The position numbers and the translations under genes are program-made. The notes below the pieces were generated by a model that made no database searches, was not told where the DNA came from, and saw only the letters and a program-made list of their open reading frames with translations. From Lachnospiraceae bacterium (lineage in GTDB: Bacteria; Bacillota; Clostridia; Lachnospirales; Bianqueaceae), in contig JAAWDX010000004.1 of assembly GCA_022794035.1 (NCBI GenBank), positions 62,001 to 126,000 on the forward strand: DNA of 64,000 bases. The letters are read 5' to 3'. Positions 56,410-63,436 of the stretch are shown one piece after another. Every line of letters begins with the position of its first letter. The first letter of the stretch is position 1.

Positions 56410-57350
56410 ATGGTCTCCTCCTTCCTTTTCCAAACAGGCTCTAGCGCCTCCAGATCAATCGCAAATCCAATGGCGCCACATCTTTTTTGAGCGGAAGGCA
56501 AAAAGCGTTTAGCTAAATGATCATAGCGTCCGCCGGAAAGTACATAGCTGCTGCACCCTTGCAAAAAGCCTTGAAAGACCAGCCCGTTATAATAGCTTAA
56601 CGGATTCACTAAAGAGAAGTCCAATATAACCTTTTGCCCCGGAAGCTCAGAAAGCTGAGAAACTTGAGCACATACCTCCTCTGCAGCGCTTTGAAGCTCT
56701 TGACCCAGCTGCTCTTTTTTTATGATTTCTAAGACCTTTTCCGGCCTGCCGGTCAGCACTGGCGCAGCCGTAAGCTTTTTTTGCTCCTGAAGCGGACATC
56801 CTGCTCCTTCTAAAAATGTTTTCAGATCATGCCTGTTTTTCTGCGCAATATAGAGCAGGATTTGATCTCTGATCTCAGAGCTTTGCTTGATATACCATTC
56901 ATTATTAAGTAAAAATCCCATATGGGACAGTACCAAAACCGTACGATCTCCTAAACAAGCCAGCGCCTGCTGTGCCAGAGCCAGCACCTCGCTGCCATCA
57001 CTAGCCGCTTCCTTTTCAATCGCCTCTGCTCCGAACTGGGCATGCGCTTCATATTGATGTGTATCGGAGGATAACCGAAATACATTTTCTTTATAATAAA
57101 CCTTATAAACCGGATCCGGCTGATAAGCCGCCTGTTTCATAACCGAAAGTGTGACATCGGGACGAAGCGCATATAACTTTCCATAGGGGTCTGTGAAGGT
57201 AAGCATTTTATCGCCCTCTAAAAAGGCCCTGTTTTGATCAAATAGTTCATATTCATCAAATTGTCCCAAGCGGCATCTTTTATAGCCTGCCCGCCGAAAT
57301 AAGCTGATCAGCTCTATTTCCTTGCGTTCCTGAGCGCTTAGACTGAGCAT
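56403..57350 (-). CDS. hisZ: ATP phosphoribosyltransferase regulatory subunit HisZ
   Basis: 315 residues, a HisRS-like protein without tRNA function that activates short HisG and gives histidine feedback. Seen: FTDPYGKLYALRPDVTLS (motif 2-like), YYKENVFRL, and GGRYDHLAKRFLPSAQKRCGAIGFAIDLEAL (motif 3-like). ATG 57350 follows AAAGGGG; a longer frame to 57398 would overlap the ABC gene. Confidence 0.95.
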   Translation of the reverse strand: MLSLSAQERKEIELISLFRRAGYKRCRLGQFDEYELFDQNRAFLEGDKMLTFTDPYGKLYALRPDVTLSVMKQAAYQPDPVYKVYYKENVFRLSSDTHQYEAHAQFGAEAIEKEAASDGSEVLALAQQALACLGDRTVLVLSHMGFLLNNEWYIKQSSEIRDQILLYIAQKNRHDLKTFLEGAGCPLQEQKKLTAAPVLTGRPEKVLEIIKKEQLGQELQSAAEEVCAQVSQLSELPGQKVILDFSLVNPLSYYNGLVFQGFLQGCSSYVLSGGRYDHLAKRFLPSAQKRCGAIGFAIDLEALEPVWKRKEETIC

Positions 57351-57391
57351 CGTATCCACCCCTTTCTCCCTGCCCATATAGCATTTCTTAA

Positions 57392-58096
57392 TCACCATTC
57401 AATTTGCTCTATCGGCACAGGTTTTGGATTCATTTGCATCTGACTGACTTGTCCGTTCTTAATATGAATCACGCGATCCGCCATAGCCGTCAGCGCCTGA
57501 TTATGCGTAATCACAATGACGGTTTTCCCGGTTTCTCTGCAACACCCCTGCAGTAACTTTAAAATCGTCTTTCCCGTATGATAATCCAAAGCCCCTGTCG
57601 GTTCATCGCATAATAAAACCTTGGGATTTTTAGCAATCGCTCTCGCAATCGCTACGCGCTGCTGTTCGCCGCCAGACAGCTGGGCCGGAAAATTGTCCAT
57701 CCGATCCTCCAGTCCTACTGCGCTTAACGCCTCCTTAGGATCCAGCGGATCCCTGCAAATCTCGGAGGCCAGCTCTACATTTTCCAGGGCCGTTAGATTT
57801 TGTACCAAATTATAAAACTGAAAAACAAATCCTACATCATATCGGCGGTAATTGGTCAGCTCCTTTTCATTCAGCTCTCCGATTGATATGCCGTCCAGCA
57901 GGATTTTGCCTTCATCACATGAATCCATTCCGCCAAGCATATTCAGCACCGTCGTTTTTCCAGCTCCGCTGGGACCGACAATAACACAAAACTCTCCCTG
58001 ACCAATCTGAAAGGAAATATGATCAGCCGCAGCAATTTTATGTTCACCCATCTGATAATATTTACACACATTTTGAAATTCAATAAACGCTGTCAT
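57392..58096 (-). CDS. ABC transporter ATP-binding protein (LolD/MacB type), without permease
   Basis: 234 residues from ATG 58096. Walker [18 protein letters not shown] loop [19 protein letters not shown], signature [15 protein letters not shown], Walker [14 protein letters not shown] loop VIVITHNQ. The type normally pairs with an FtsX-like permease, but hisZ follows after 42 bases. The frame extends up to 58162, but that codon lies upstream of the start expected from the promoter at 58161-58189, so it cannot be used. AAGGA is close to ATG 58096; a stronger AAGGAGGG (58140-58133) lies farther away, separated by a hairpin. Confidence 0.88.
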   Translation of the reverse strand: MTAFIEFQNVCKYYQMGEHKIAAADHISFQIGQGEFCVIVGPSGAGKTTVLNMLGGMDSCDEGKILLDGISIGELNEKELTNYRRYDVGFVFQFYNLVQNLTALENVELASEICRDPLDPKEALSAVGLEDRMDNFPAQLSGGEQQRVAIARAIAKNPKVLLCDEPTGALDYHTGKTILKLLQGCCRETGKTVIVITHNQALTAMADRVIHIKNGQVSQMQMNPKPVPIEQIEW

Positions 58097-58105
58097 TTTC
58101 CTTAT

Positions 58106-58140
58106 ACTCGGTTTATCCGCAGCCGAGTCCGTCCCTCCTT
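58106..58140 (-). promoter_or_regulatory. Leader hairpin and distant Shine-Dalgarno before the ABC gene
   Basis: AAGGAGGG (58140-58133, minus strand) is followed by ACTCGG (58128-58123) pairing with CCGAGT (58111-58106). Folding would bring this strong ribosome site close to ATG 58096. Confidence 0.4.
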
Positions 58141-58160
58141 TACCGATGATAATTATGCCC

Positions 58161-58189
58161 ATTATAAGTTGACCATTTCAAGCCGTCAA
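58161..58189 (-). promoter_or_regulatory. Promoter of the ABC-his-aro supercluster
   Basis: Minus strand TTGACG (58189-58184), 17 bases, TATAAT (58166-58161). It is the only strong promoter I see before the minus-strand genes down to 47.65 kb. Confidence 0.75.
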
Positions 58190-58204
58190 GCAAAAATTCG
58201 CGCT

Positions 58205-58717
58205 TTATAAATATTTTAACTGTACCGCGGCCGGTTCCCTCGTACAGATGGTTAATACATAGCCCTTCTCCAGCCATACTTCTTGGAATGCAGCCGAAAC
58301 AGTAAAGACGGAAAACTCTCTAAAATGTGCGTCGATGCCGGCCCCCGTAAGCTTTACATAGCTTTCTTTTCTCGTCCATATACGGTAAAAATCATCAAAT
58401 CCTGATTTTTCCAATTCATTTACCTCTTGCGGATGAAAAAAACGCCGTGCCAGCGCCTCATAGCGAACTGCCCGCATTTCCTGCACATCAACGCCAATCT
58501 CGTCATAAGCCAGTGCGAGGACCCACCATCGACCGCTATGGCTAATCGAAAGCTTTAAAGGAATCCCCTCAAAAAAGGGCTTGCCTCGCTTAGTTCTGCC
58601 AATTTTATATTCCGCCGGCGGAAAATCAGGCGCAAAATCCTGTACGGCCAAGGAAAGCCGCTCCCCGACCAAGCGCACGTCTGTAATCGAAAATACATAT
58701 AAGCCTGCATCTACCAT
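58205..58717 (-). CDS. 4'-phosphopantetheinyl transferase, Sfp type
   Basis: 170 residues. Transfers phosphopantetheine from CoA to carrier proteins. Seen: KLSISHSGRWWVLAL, EIGVDVQEMR with the metal Asp, and FYRIWTRKESYVKLTG with the WxxKES core. ATG 58717 follows AAAGGA; the frame can extend to 58738 but with no site. No polyketide or peptide synthetase is nearby, so its carrier protein is not shown here. It starts the minus strand, back to back with cotJ. Confidence 0.9.
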   Translation of the reverse strand: MVDAGLYVFSITDVRLVGERLSLAVQDFAPDFPPAEYKIGRTKRGKPFFEGIPLKLSISHSGRWWVLALAYDEIGVDVQEMRAVRYEALARRFFHPQEVNELEKSGFDDFYRIWTRKESYVKLTGAGIDAHFREFSVFTVSAAFQEVWLEKGYVLTICTREPAAVQLKYL

Positions 58718-58904
58718 AGCCGATTTTCCTTTCTGCATTGATAATTATTCAATTTTAGCATGAATCCAAGGTTTTTACCAGCAAAATTTACTTTTGCCTT
58801 TTAAGACTCAGTAACAAGAAAAAGCTGCTAAACATATGTTAAGAAAGAGAAGAAACATGATGGTATGTTTTTTCAAATCAATATGGTTTTAGGAGGGAAT
58901 TGCC

Positions 58905-59270
58905 ATGGCAATTTGTGCAAATCAAGGGCGCATGTATATGGGAACTGCCCGGCAGTGTATGGAAGCCAGAGATTGCTGTCAGACAGCAGTGCAGCCATCT
59001 CCTGCTCCTGTGCGGATGCAGAGAAGACAAGGCACCTGCAGCTGCGTCCGGGAAGCAGATCGACAGACGATCCGCACTGCAGAAAGACGAATCTTTACCT
59101 GTCCGGAGGATGGCTGCGAACCGCAAAGCCTATGCGCCGGTCTTCCGCTGGCTGCTGCTTATGTAAATCCCCAGCCCTATACCGGTCTGGTGGATCCTGA
59201 TACGGCTTTAAACAGAGGAAGCGCTTTTAATAATTTATATGATCCCTGGAATCCTGGGCGTCATTGTTAA
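58905..59270 (+). CDS. cotJA: Spore coat-associated protein CotJA, Cys-rich variant
   Basis: 121 residues. The CotJA core is at the end (86-118): YVNPQPYTGLVDPDTALNRG and FNNLYDPW. Before it lies an 85-residue extension rich in Cys, with ten Cys in the protein (4, 18, 24, 25, 45, 47, 66, 71, 77, 121). Two other open frames cover the same bases, but only this one has the CotJA core and AGGAGGG before its ATG. First of cotJABC. SigE control is expected from the family; no convincing site was seen. Confidence 0.82.
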   Translation: MAICANQGRMYMGTARQCMEARDCCQTAVQPSPAPVRMQRRQGTCSCVREADRQTIRTAERRIFTCPEDGCEPQSLCAGLPLAAAYVNPQPYTGLVDPDTALNRGSAFNNLYDPWNPGRHC

Positions 59271-59287
59271 GAAGGGGGGCATATATT

Positions 59288-59608
59288 ATGATGAATCGCG
59301 AGTGTCAGAGAGACGGAGGCTGTATGGCCTGCAGAAATACCCAAAGAGATCGTGAATCGCTCTTATGGGAAATTCATAAGACTGACTTTCTCATTAACGA
59401 TCTTCAGCTATATTTGGATAATCATCCGGATTGTGAAGCTGCTTTGGAGGATTTCAATCGATTAAGCGACCTGAGTATGGAATTGAAAGAAGAATTTCAT
59501 CACCTTTATGGTCCTATTATCAATAATGGCTATCAGACCAGTGAACTTCCCTGGCAATGGACGAATGATCCCTGGCCTTGGCAGCGCTGCTTCATGAGCG
59601 GACAATAA
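59288..59608 (+). CDS. cotJB: Spore coat protein CotJB
   Basis: 106 residues. Seen: LLWEIHKTDFLINDLQLYLDNHPDC, HHLYGPIINNGY and the ending WTNDPWPW, all typical of CotJB. A Cys-bearing start (Cys6, Cys12, Cys15). AGGGGGG precedes ATG 59288; a longer TTG reading from 59264 is less likely. Confidence 0.9.
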   Translation: MMNRECQRDGGCMACRNTQRDRESLLWEIHKTDFLINDLQLYLDNHPDCEAALEDFNRLSDLSMELKEEFHHLYGPIINNGYQTSELPWQWTNDPWPWQRCFMSGQ

Positions 59609-59622
59609 AGGAGGAAGCAATT

Positions 59623-60195
59623 ATGTGGTATTATGAAAAAAAATTACAGTATCCTGTCAATATTAAACGCTGTGACCTGAGAATGGCTAAGGTTTTAGCG
59701 GCACAGCTCGGCGGCCCCGACGGAGAACTGGCAGCTAGTCTGCGCTATATGAGCCAGCGCTATATCATGCCGACCGGAAAAACGAAGGGACTGTTGACTG
59801 ATATTTCAACAGAAGAGCTCGCCCATGTTGAAATGATCTCCGCTATGATGTTTCAGCTAATGGAGGGAGCTACGCCGGCGCAGCTTCAGGAAGCGGGTCT
59901 TGCCGGATATTACACGCAGCATGGCCGCAGTGTTTTTCCGGCAGACGCCAATGGGGTGCCTTTTACCTCCGCCTATTTCCAGTCTATGGAAGATCCGATC
60001 ACAAACCTGCATGAGGATATGGCTGCAGAACAAAAAGCCAGAACCACGTATGAGAATCTGATGAGCCAAACGGATGATCCGGATATTCTGGAGCCACTTC
60101 GCTTTTTACGTCAGCGTGAAGTGATTCATTTCCAACGCTTCGGCGAAGCATTAGATGATATTCACTTTTTAAATGGAATGAAAAAGATTCATTAA
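59623..60195 (+). CDS. cotJC: CotJC, manganese-catalase-like spore coat protein
   Basis: 190 residues, ferritin-like manganese catalase family. Seen: MWYYEKKLQYPVNIK, the metal residues in DISTEELAHVEMISAMM, EDMAAEQKARTTYENL and REVIHFQRFGEAL. Likely shields the spore from peroxide. AAGGAGG precedes ATG 59623; an upstream frame from 59578 overlaps cotJB. A terminator follows. Confidence 0.95.
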   Translation: MWYYEKKLQYPVNIKRCDLRMAKVLAAQLGGPDGELAASLRYMSQRYIMPTGKTKGLLTDISTEELAHVEMISAMMFQLMEGATPAQLQEAGLAGYYTQHGRSVFPADANGVPFTSAYFQSMEDPITNLHEDMAAEQKARTTYENLMSQTDDPDILEPLRFLRQREVIHFQRFGEALDDIHFLNGMKKIH

Positions 60196-60206
60196 AATCA
60201 AATGCT

Positions 60207-60244
60207 GTCAGCGCAGGCTTCCTCAAGAGGTCTGCGCTGATTTT
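60207..60244 (+). terminator. Terminator after cotJABC
   Basis: TCAGCGCAG (60207-60215) pairs with CTGCGCTGA (60231-60239), then TTTTTATTTT. Confidence 0.9.
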
Positions 60245-60258
60245 TATTTTATACTCTC

Positions 60259-60287
60259 CGATATTTTAAAACTATTTTAAAATATCG
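60259..60287. promoter_or_regulatory. Perfect 13-bp inverted repeat, probable operator
   Basis: CGATATTTTAAAA (60259-60271), CTA, TTTTAAAATATCG (60275-60287). It ends 10 bases before the -35 of the sugar-cluster promoter, a fitting place for a regulator. Confidence 0.65.
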
Positions 60288-60297
60288 CTAAAATCAC

Positions 60298-60326
60298 TTG
60301 AAATTTATTATGCAGTGTGTTATAGT
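60298..60326 (+). promoter_or_regulatory. Promoter of the sugar isomerase cluster
   Basis: TTGAAA (60298-60303), 17 bases, TATAGT (60321-60326). The leader of about 85 bases can fold TGCATTCCT with AGGAAATGCA (about 60353-60383). Confidence 0.65.
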
Positions 60327-60419
60327 ATAGTCAATATGTGAATGAAAGCATTGTGCATTCCTTTGAATTTCTGAGGAAATGCATCCTTTCTTTCCATCTA
60401 TACTGAGGAGGTTTTTCCT

Positions 60420-61265
60420 ATGTACAATTATCCTATCGGTGTCATTCTGGATTCTTTCCGTACTGACATCCCCACTGCGCTGGATAAGGCCGTTAAAGTA
60501 GGTGCTCAAGGCTTGCAGGTATATGCAACTACCGGAGAAATGAGCCCTGAAAATCTGGTCGGCGCAAAAAGAAAAGAATTTAAGGATATGGTTGCTTCTC
60601 ACGGTTTGGAGATTTCTGCCCTTTGTGGAGATTTGGGCGAAGGTTTTTCCAACCCTAAGAAGAATCCTGAATTAATTGAGAAATCCAAACGTATTTTGGA
60701 TTTGGCTGTTGAACTGGGAACCAACGTCGTTACCACTCATATCGGCGTCGTTCCTACTGACCCTCGCCATCCTCGCTATGCTATCATGCAGGACGCTTGT
60801 GGTCAGCTGGCTGAGTATGCAGATTCTTTAAACGCTCACTTTGCGATTGAAACCGGCCCTGAGGAAGCTATGGTTTTACGTTGCTTCTTAGATGGTCTTC
60901 ACAGCACCGGTGTAGCTGTTAACCTGGATCCTGCTAACTTTGTTATGGTAACCGGCGATGATCCGGTAAGAGCCGTTTATACTTTGCGTGAATACATTGT
61001 TCACACACATGCTAAGGACGGCGTTCGCTTCTACTATGAGGATCCGATCGTAGTATACAGTGGTCATTCCGCTGAAGACGTAATCGTTACCTCTGCTGCT
61101 TTCGAAGAGAAAGCACTTGGTGAGGGTGCTGTCGATTATGATCGGTATCTGGCTGCTCTGGAGGATATTGGATACAAAGGATATCTGACCATCGAGCGTG
61201 AAGTGGGCGATGATCCTGAAGCTGACATCGCGAAAGCTGTTGCTTTCTTAAAAAGCAAGTTTTAA
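60420..61265 (+). CDS. Sugar phosphate isomerase/epimerase family protein (AP-endonuclease-2 barrel)
   Basis: 281 residues, TIM barrel of the xylose-isomerase-like class. Candidate metal ligands: Glu in [13 protein letters not shown], Asp in [12 protein letters not shown], His in [12 protein letters not shown], Glu in YLTIEREVG. The name of the family is generic: members isomerise, epimerise or cleave sugars and keto-sugars. AGGAGG precedes the ATG. First gene of the cluster, 30 bases before the Gfo/Idh gene. Codon use is smooth, with many GCT and CTG codons, as in well-expressed genes. Confidence 0.85.
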   Translation: MYNYPIGVILDSFRTDIPTALDKAVKVGAQGLQVYATTGEMSPENLVGAKRKEFKDMVASHGLEISALCGDLGEGFSNPKKNPELIEKSKRILDLAVELGTNVVTTHIGVVPTDPRHPRYAIMQDACGQLAEYADSLNAHFAIETGPEEAMVLRCFLDGLHSTGVAVNLDPANFVMVTGDDPVRAVYTLREYIVHTHAKDGVRFYYEDPIVVYSGHSAEDVIVTSAAFEEKALGEGAVDYDRYLAALEDIGYKGYLTIEREVGDDPEADIAKAVAFLKSKF

Positions 61266-61295
61266 TAAACTTAATTAAAAAAGGAGACGTTTACA

Positions 61296-62363
61296 ATGGA
61301 CAAGATTAAAGTTGCGATTGTTGGTACCGGTACTATTTCCAACGAGCACATCCGCGCTTACCAGAACAACCCCAATGTAGAGCTGTATGCTTTCTGTGAT
61401 CTGGATGAAGCTAAGGTAAAAAGAATGGCTGAACAATATGGTGTTAGCCGTACTTACACCGATGAAGAGACCATGCTTAAGGAGCTGCCTGAAATTGATG
61501 CAGTCAGCATCTGCGTATGGAACAGCAACCATATGCCCTGTACCGTTATGGCTTTGAATTATGGTAAAAATGTTCTTTGCGAGAAGCCGATGGCTACCTC
61601 TGCTGAAGAAGCTCGTATCATGAAGGCTGCTGCTGACAAGGCTGGCAAGCTTTTGATGATTGGTTTTGTACGTCGTTATGGTAATGATACCGCTATTTTC
61701 AAGGATTTCCAGGAGCAGGATTACTTTGGTGAGATCTACTGGGCTAAAGCACAGTATATTCGCCGCAATGGTAACCCCGGCGGCTGGTTTGGCGAAAAGG
61801 CTAAATCTGGTGGCGGTCCTCTGATCGATCTTGGCGTTCATGTTATCGACTTAACTCGTTACATGATCGGCAATCCGAAGCCTGTATCTGTATACGGTGC
61901 TACCTTCCAGAAATTATTTGATCGTCGTAACCTGAAGACTCCCAAAGGATATGTATCTTCTTCTCACACCGATCATGACATCTGCGATGTAGAGGATGCT
62001 GCTACAGCTATGATCCGCTACGACAATGGCGCTGTTGTACAGGTTGAGGTTTCCTTCTCCCTGAATGTTGAGAAAGAAAGCGGCGTTATCGAACTGTTCG
62101 GTACCAAGGGCGGTGCTAAGATTGATCCTGAGCTGAAACTGATGAGCGAAGCTAACGGATACATGACCGACACCACTCTGAAGGCTCGCACCGCTATGAA
62201 CATGGGCGTTATTTTCCAGAACGAGATCAATCACTTTGTTGATTGCGTTCAGAATGGTACTCAGTGCAAATCTCCTGCTGAAGACGGTATTACCTTAATG
62301 GAAATTTTGGATGCCATCTTCGAGTCTGCTCGCACTGGTCATGAGGTTTTAATCAATCAATAA
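61296..62363 (+). CDS. Gfo/Idh/MocA-family oxidoreductase
   Basis: 355 residues. Rossmann NAD(P) domain (1-125): VAIVGTGTISNEHIRAYQ, AFCDLDEAKV, and CEKPMATSAEEA carrying the family EKP. C-terminal domain with GGGPLIDLGVHVIDLTRYMIGNP (the GGxxxDxGxHxxD block with the catalytic Asp/His). Oxidises or reduces a sugar, inositol or glycoside hydroxyl; the substrate is unknown. AAAAGGAG precedes the ATG. It is flanked by isomerase-type barrels on both sides. Confidence 0.9.
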   Translation: MDKIKVAIVGTGTISNEHIRAYQNNPNVELYAFCDLDEAKVKRMAEQYGVSRTYTDEETMLKELPEIDAVSICVWNSNHMPCTVMALNYGKNVLCEKPMATSAEEARIMKAAADKAGKLLMIGFVRRYGNDTAIFKDFQEQDYFGEIYWAKAQYIRRNGNPGGWFGEKAKSGGGPLIDLGVHVIDLTRYMIGNPKPVSVYGATFQKLFDRRNLKTPKGYVSSSHTDHDICDVEDAATAMIRYDNGAVVQVEVSFSLNVEKESGVIELFGTKGGAKIDPELKLMSEANGYMTDTTLKARTAMNMGVIFQNEINHFVDCVQNGTQCKSPAEDGITLMEILDAIFESARTGHEVLINQ

Positions 62364-62403
62364 TTGTTTTTCAGTACCTTCTGAAATTCATTAAAGATCG
62401 CTT

Positions 62404-62439
62404 GGCAAAGGCAGCTGCATCATGCAGCCTGCCTTTGCC
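62404..62439 (+). other. Intergenic hairpin within the sugar cluster
   Basis: GGCAAAGGCAG (62404-62414) pairs with CTGCCTTTGCC (62429-62439) with an inner TGCAT/ATGCA stem. Only a poor T tract follows, so it may be a partial terminator or an mRNA-stabilising element. Confidence 0.6.
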
Positions 62440-62469
62440 TTATCTTGTATATTACGGAGGATATCTATT

Positions 62470-63348
62470 ATGATGAAAACAGCTGTCAGCTCCTATAGCT
62501 TTATGCAGGCGCTTAGAAACGGAAGCCTAACGCTTATGGAGTGTATTGGCAAGGCCAAGGAAATTGGCTTTGATGCCATTGAATTTGTTGATTTTACTAT
62601 GACCTCTACCCTTCCCGAAGGCATGACCCTGCTGGAATATGCCAAGTCTTTAAAAGCAGAATGTGATCGTGTTGGCCTGACGATTACTAACTATACTTGC
62701 TCTGCTGATTTTCAAAATAACGAAGTCGCTGCTGAGGTAGAGCGAATGAAGGGTCAGATTGACATCGCAGAGGCCATGGGTGCTATTGGCTGCCGTCATG
62801 ATGCCTGCTGGGGCGCTAAAGACGGTAAACCGTATCAAAGCTTTGATTCTTTGATTCCCCGTCTGGCCGACGGTATCCGTCAGGTTACAGAGTATGCTGC
62901 GACCAAAGGCATTAAAACCATGATTGAAAACCATGGATTCTTTGCTCAGGATGCACTTCGTGTTGAAAAACTGATCAATGCTGTTAACCATCCGAATTTC
63001 GGCTGGCTCGTTGACATGGGCAACTTCACCTGTGCGGATGAGAATCCGGCAATTTCTGTCGGCATTGCCGCACCCTATGCCTTTAATGTGCATGCCAAAG
63101 ATTTTATCATTAAACCGGCGGATGGTCCCAACCCGGGCAAATTCTTTATGCAGTCCAGAAATGGAAACTATCTGCGCGGTACGATTGTCGGACAGGGAAA
63201 TGTACCGGTCAAGCACTGTCTGATTGCCCTTAAAAAAGCTGGGTATGACGGATATGTTGCCATCGAGTTTGAGGGTATGGAGGATTGCCTTCTTGCTCTG
63301 GAAGCCGGTCATGAAAACTTAAAACGCTATATCGAGGAGATTGCCTAA
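62470..63348 (+). CDS. Sugar phosphate isomerase/epimerase family protein, first of tandem pair
   Basis: 292 residues, same barrel class but not close to the gene at 60420. Candidate ligands: Glu in TMIENHGFFAQDAL, Asp in FGWLVDMGNFTCADENP, His in AFNVHAKDF, Glu in YVAIEFEGMED. ACGGAGG stands 9 bases before ATG 62470; a longer frame from 62422 lies over the intergenic hairpin and is unlikely. The next gene is a close paralogue. Confidence 0.85.
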   Translation: MMKTAVSSYSFMQALRNGSLTLMECIGKAKEIGFDAIEFVDFTMTSTLPEGMTLLEYAKSLKAECDRVGLTITNYTCSADFQNNEVAAEVERMKGQIDIAEAMGAIGCRHDACWGAKDGKPYQSFDSLIPRLADGIRQVTEYAATKGIKTMIENHGFFAQDALRVEKLINAVNHPNFGWLVDMGNFTCADENPAISVGIAAPYAFNVHAKDFIIKPADGPNPGKFFMQSRNGNYLRGTIVGQGNVPVKHCLIALKKAGYDGYVAIEFEGMEDCLLALEAGHENLKRYIEEIA

Positions 63349-63362
63349 TCTTTCTCCTATTA

Positions 63363-63386
63363 GGGCGCAGCCGTCTGGCCGCGCCC
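63363..63386 (+). other. Second intergenic hairpin within the sugar cluster
   Basis: GGGCGC (63363-63368) pairs with GCGCCC (63381-63386), followed by TTCTCTATTCT. Similar placement to the hairpin at 62404-62439. Confidence 0.5.
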
Positions 63387-63436
63387 TTCTCTATTCTCAT
63401 ACACTATTTTACATTTAATTTGGAGGCTTTATCAAT

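Noticed and set aside
58139..58204. T-box or histidine leader peptide before the his operon
   Set aside because: The leader is only about 58 bases, with no run of His codons and no T-box sequence.
58829..58863. SigE or SigK promoter before cotJA
   Set aside because: ACATATGTT and CATGATGG are near the right places, but the spacing and -10 do not fit either consensus well.
58865..59200. Alternative plus-strand frames over cotJA
   Set aside because: Only the 58905 frame has the CotJA core and a well-placed AGGAGGG.
60330..60360. Possible catabolite-repression (cre) site near the sugar cluster
   Set aside because: TGAAAGCATTGTGCA lacks the central CG and the spacing of the consensus.
61275..61841. 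188-residue minus-strand frame inside the Gfo/Idh gene
   Set aside because: Complement of a strongly coding gene with GCT-rich codon use; no ribosome site or domain.
62650..63312. 220-residue minus-strand frame inside the isomerase gene
   Set aside because: Shadow frame of a clear coding gene on the other strand.
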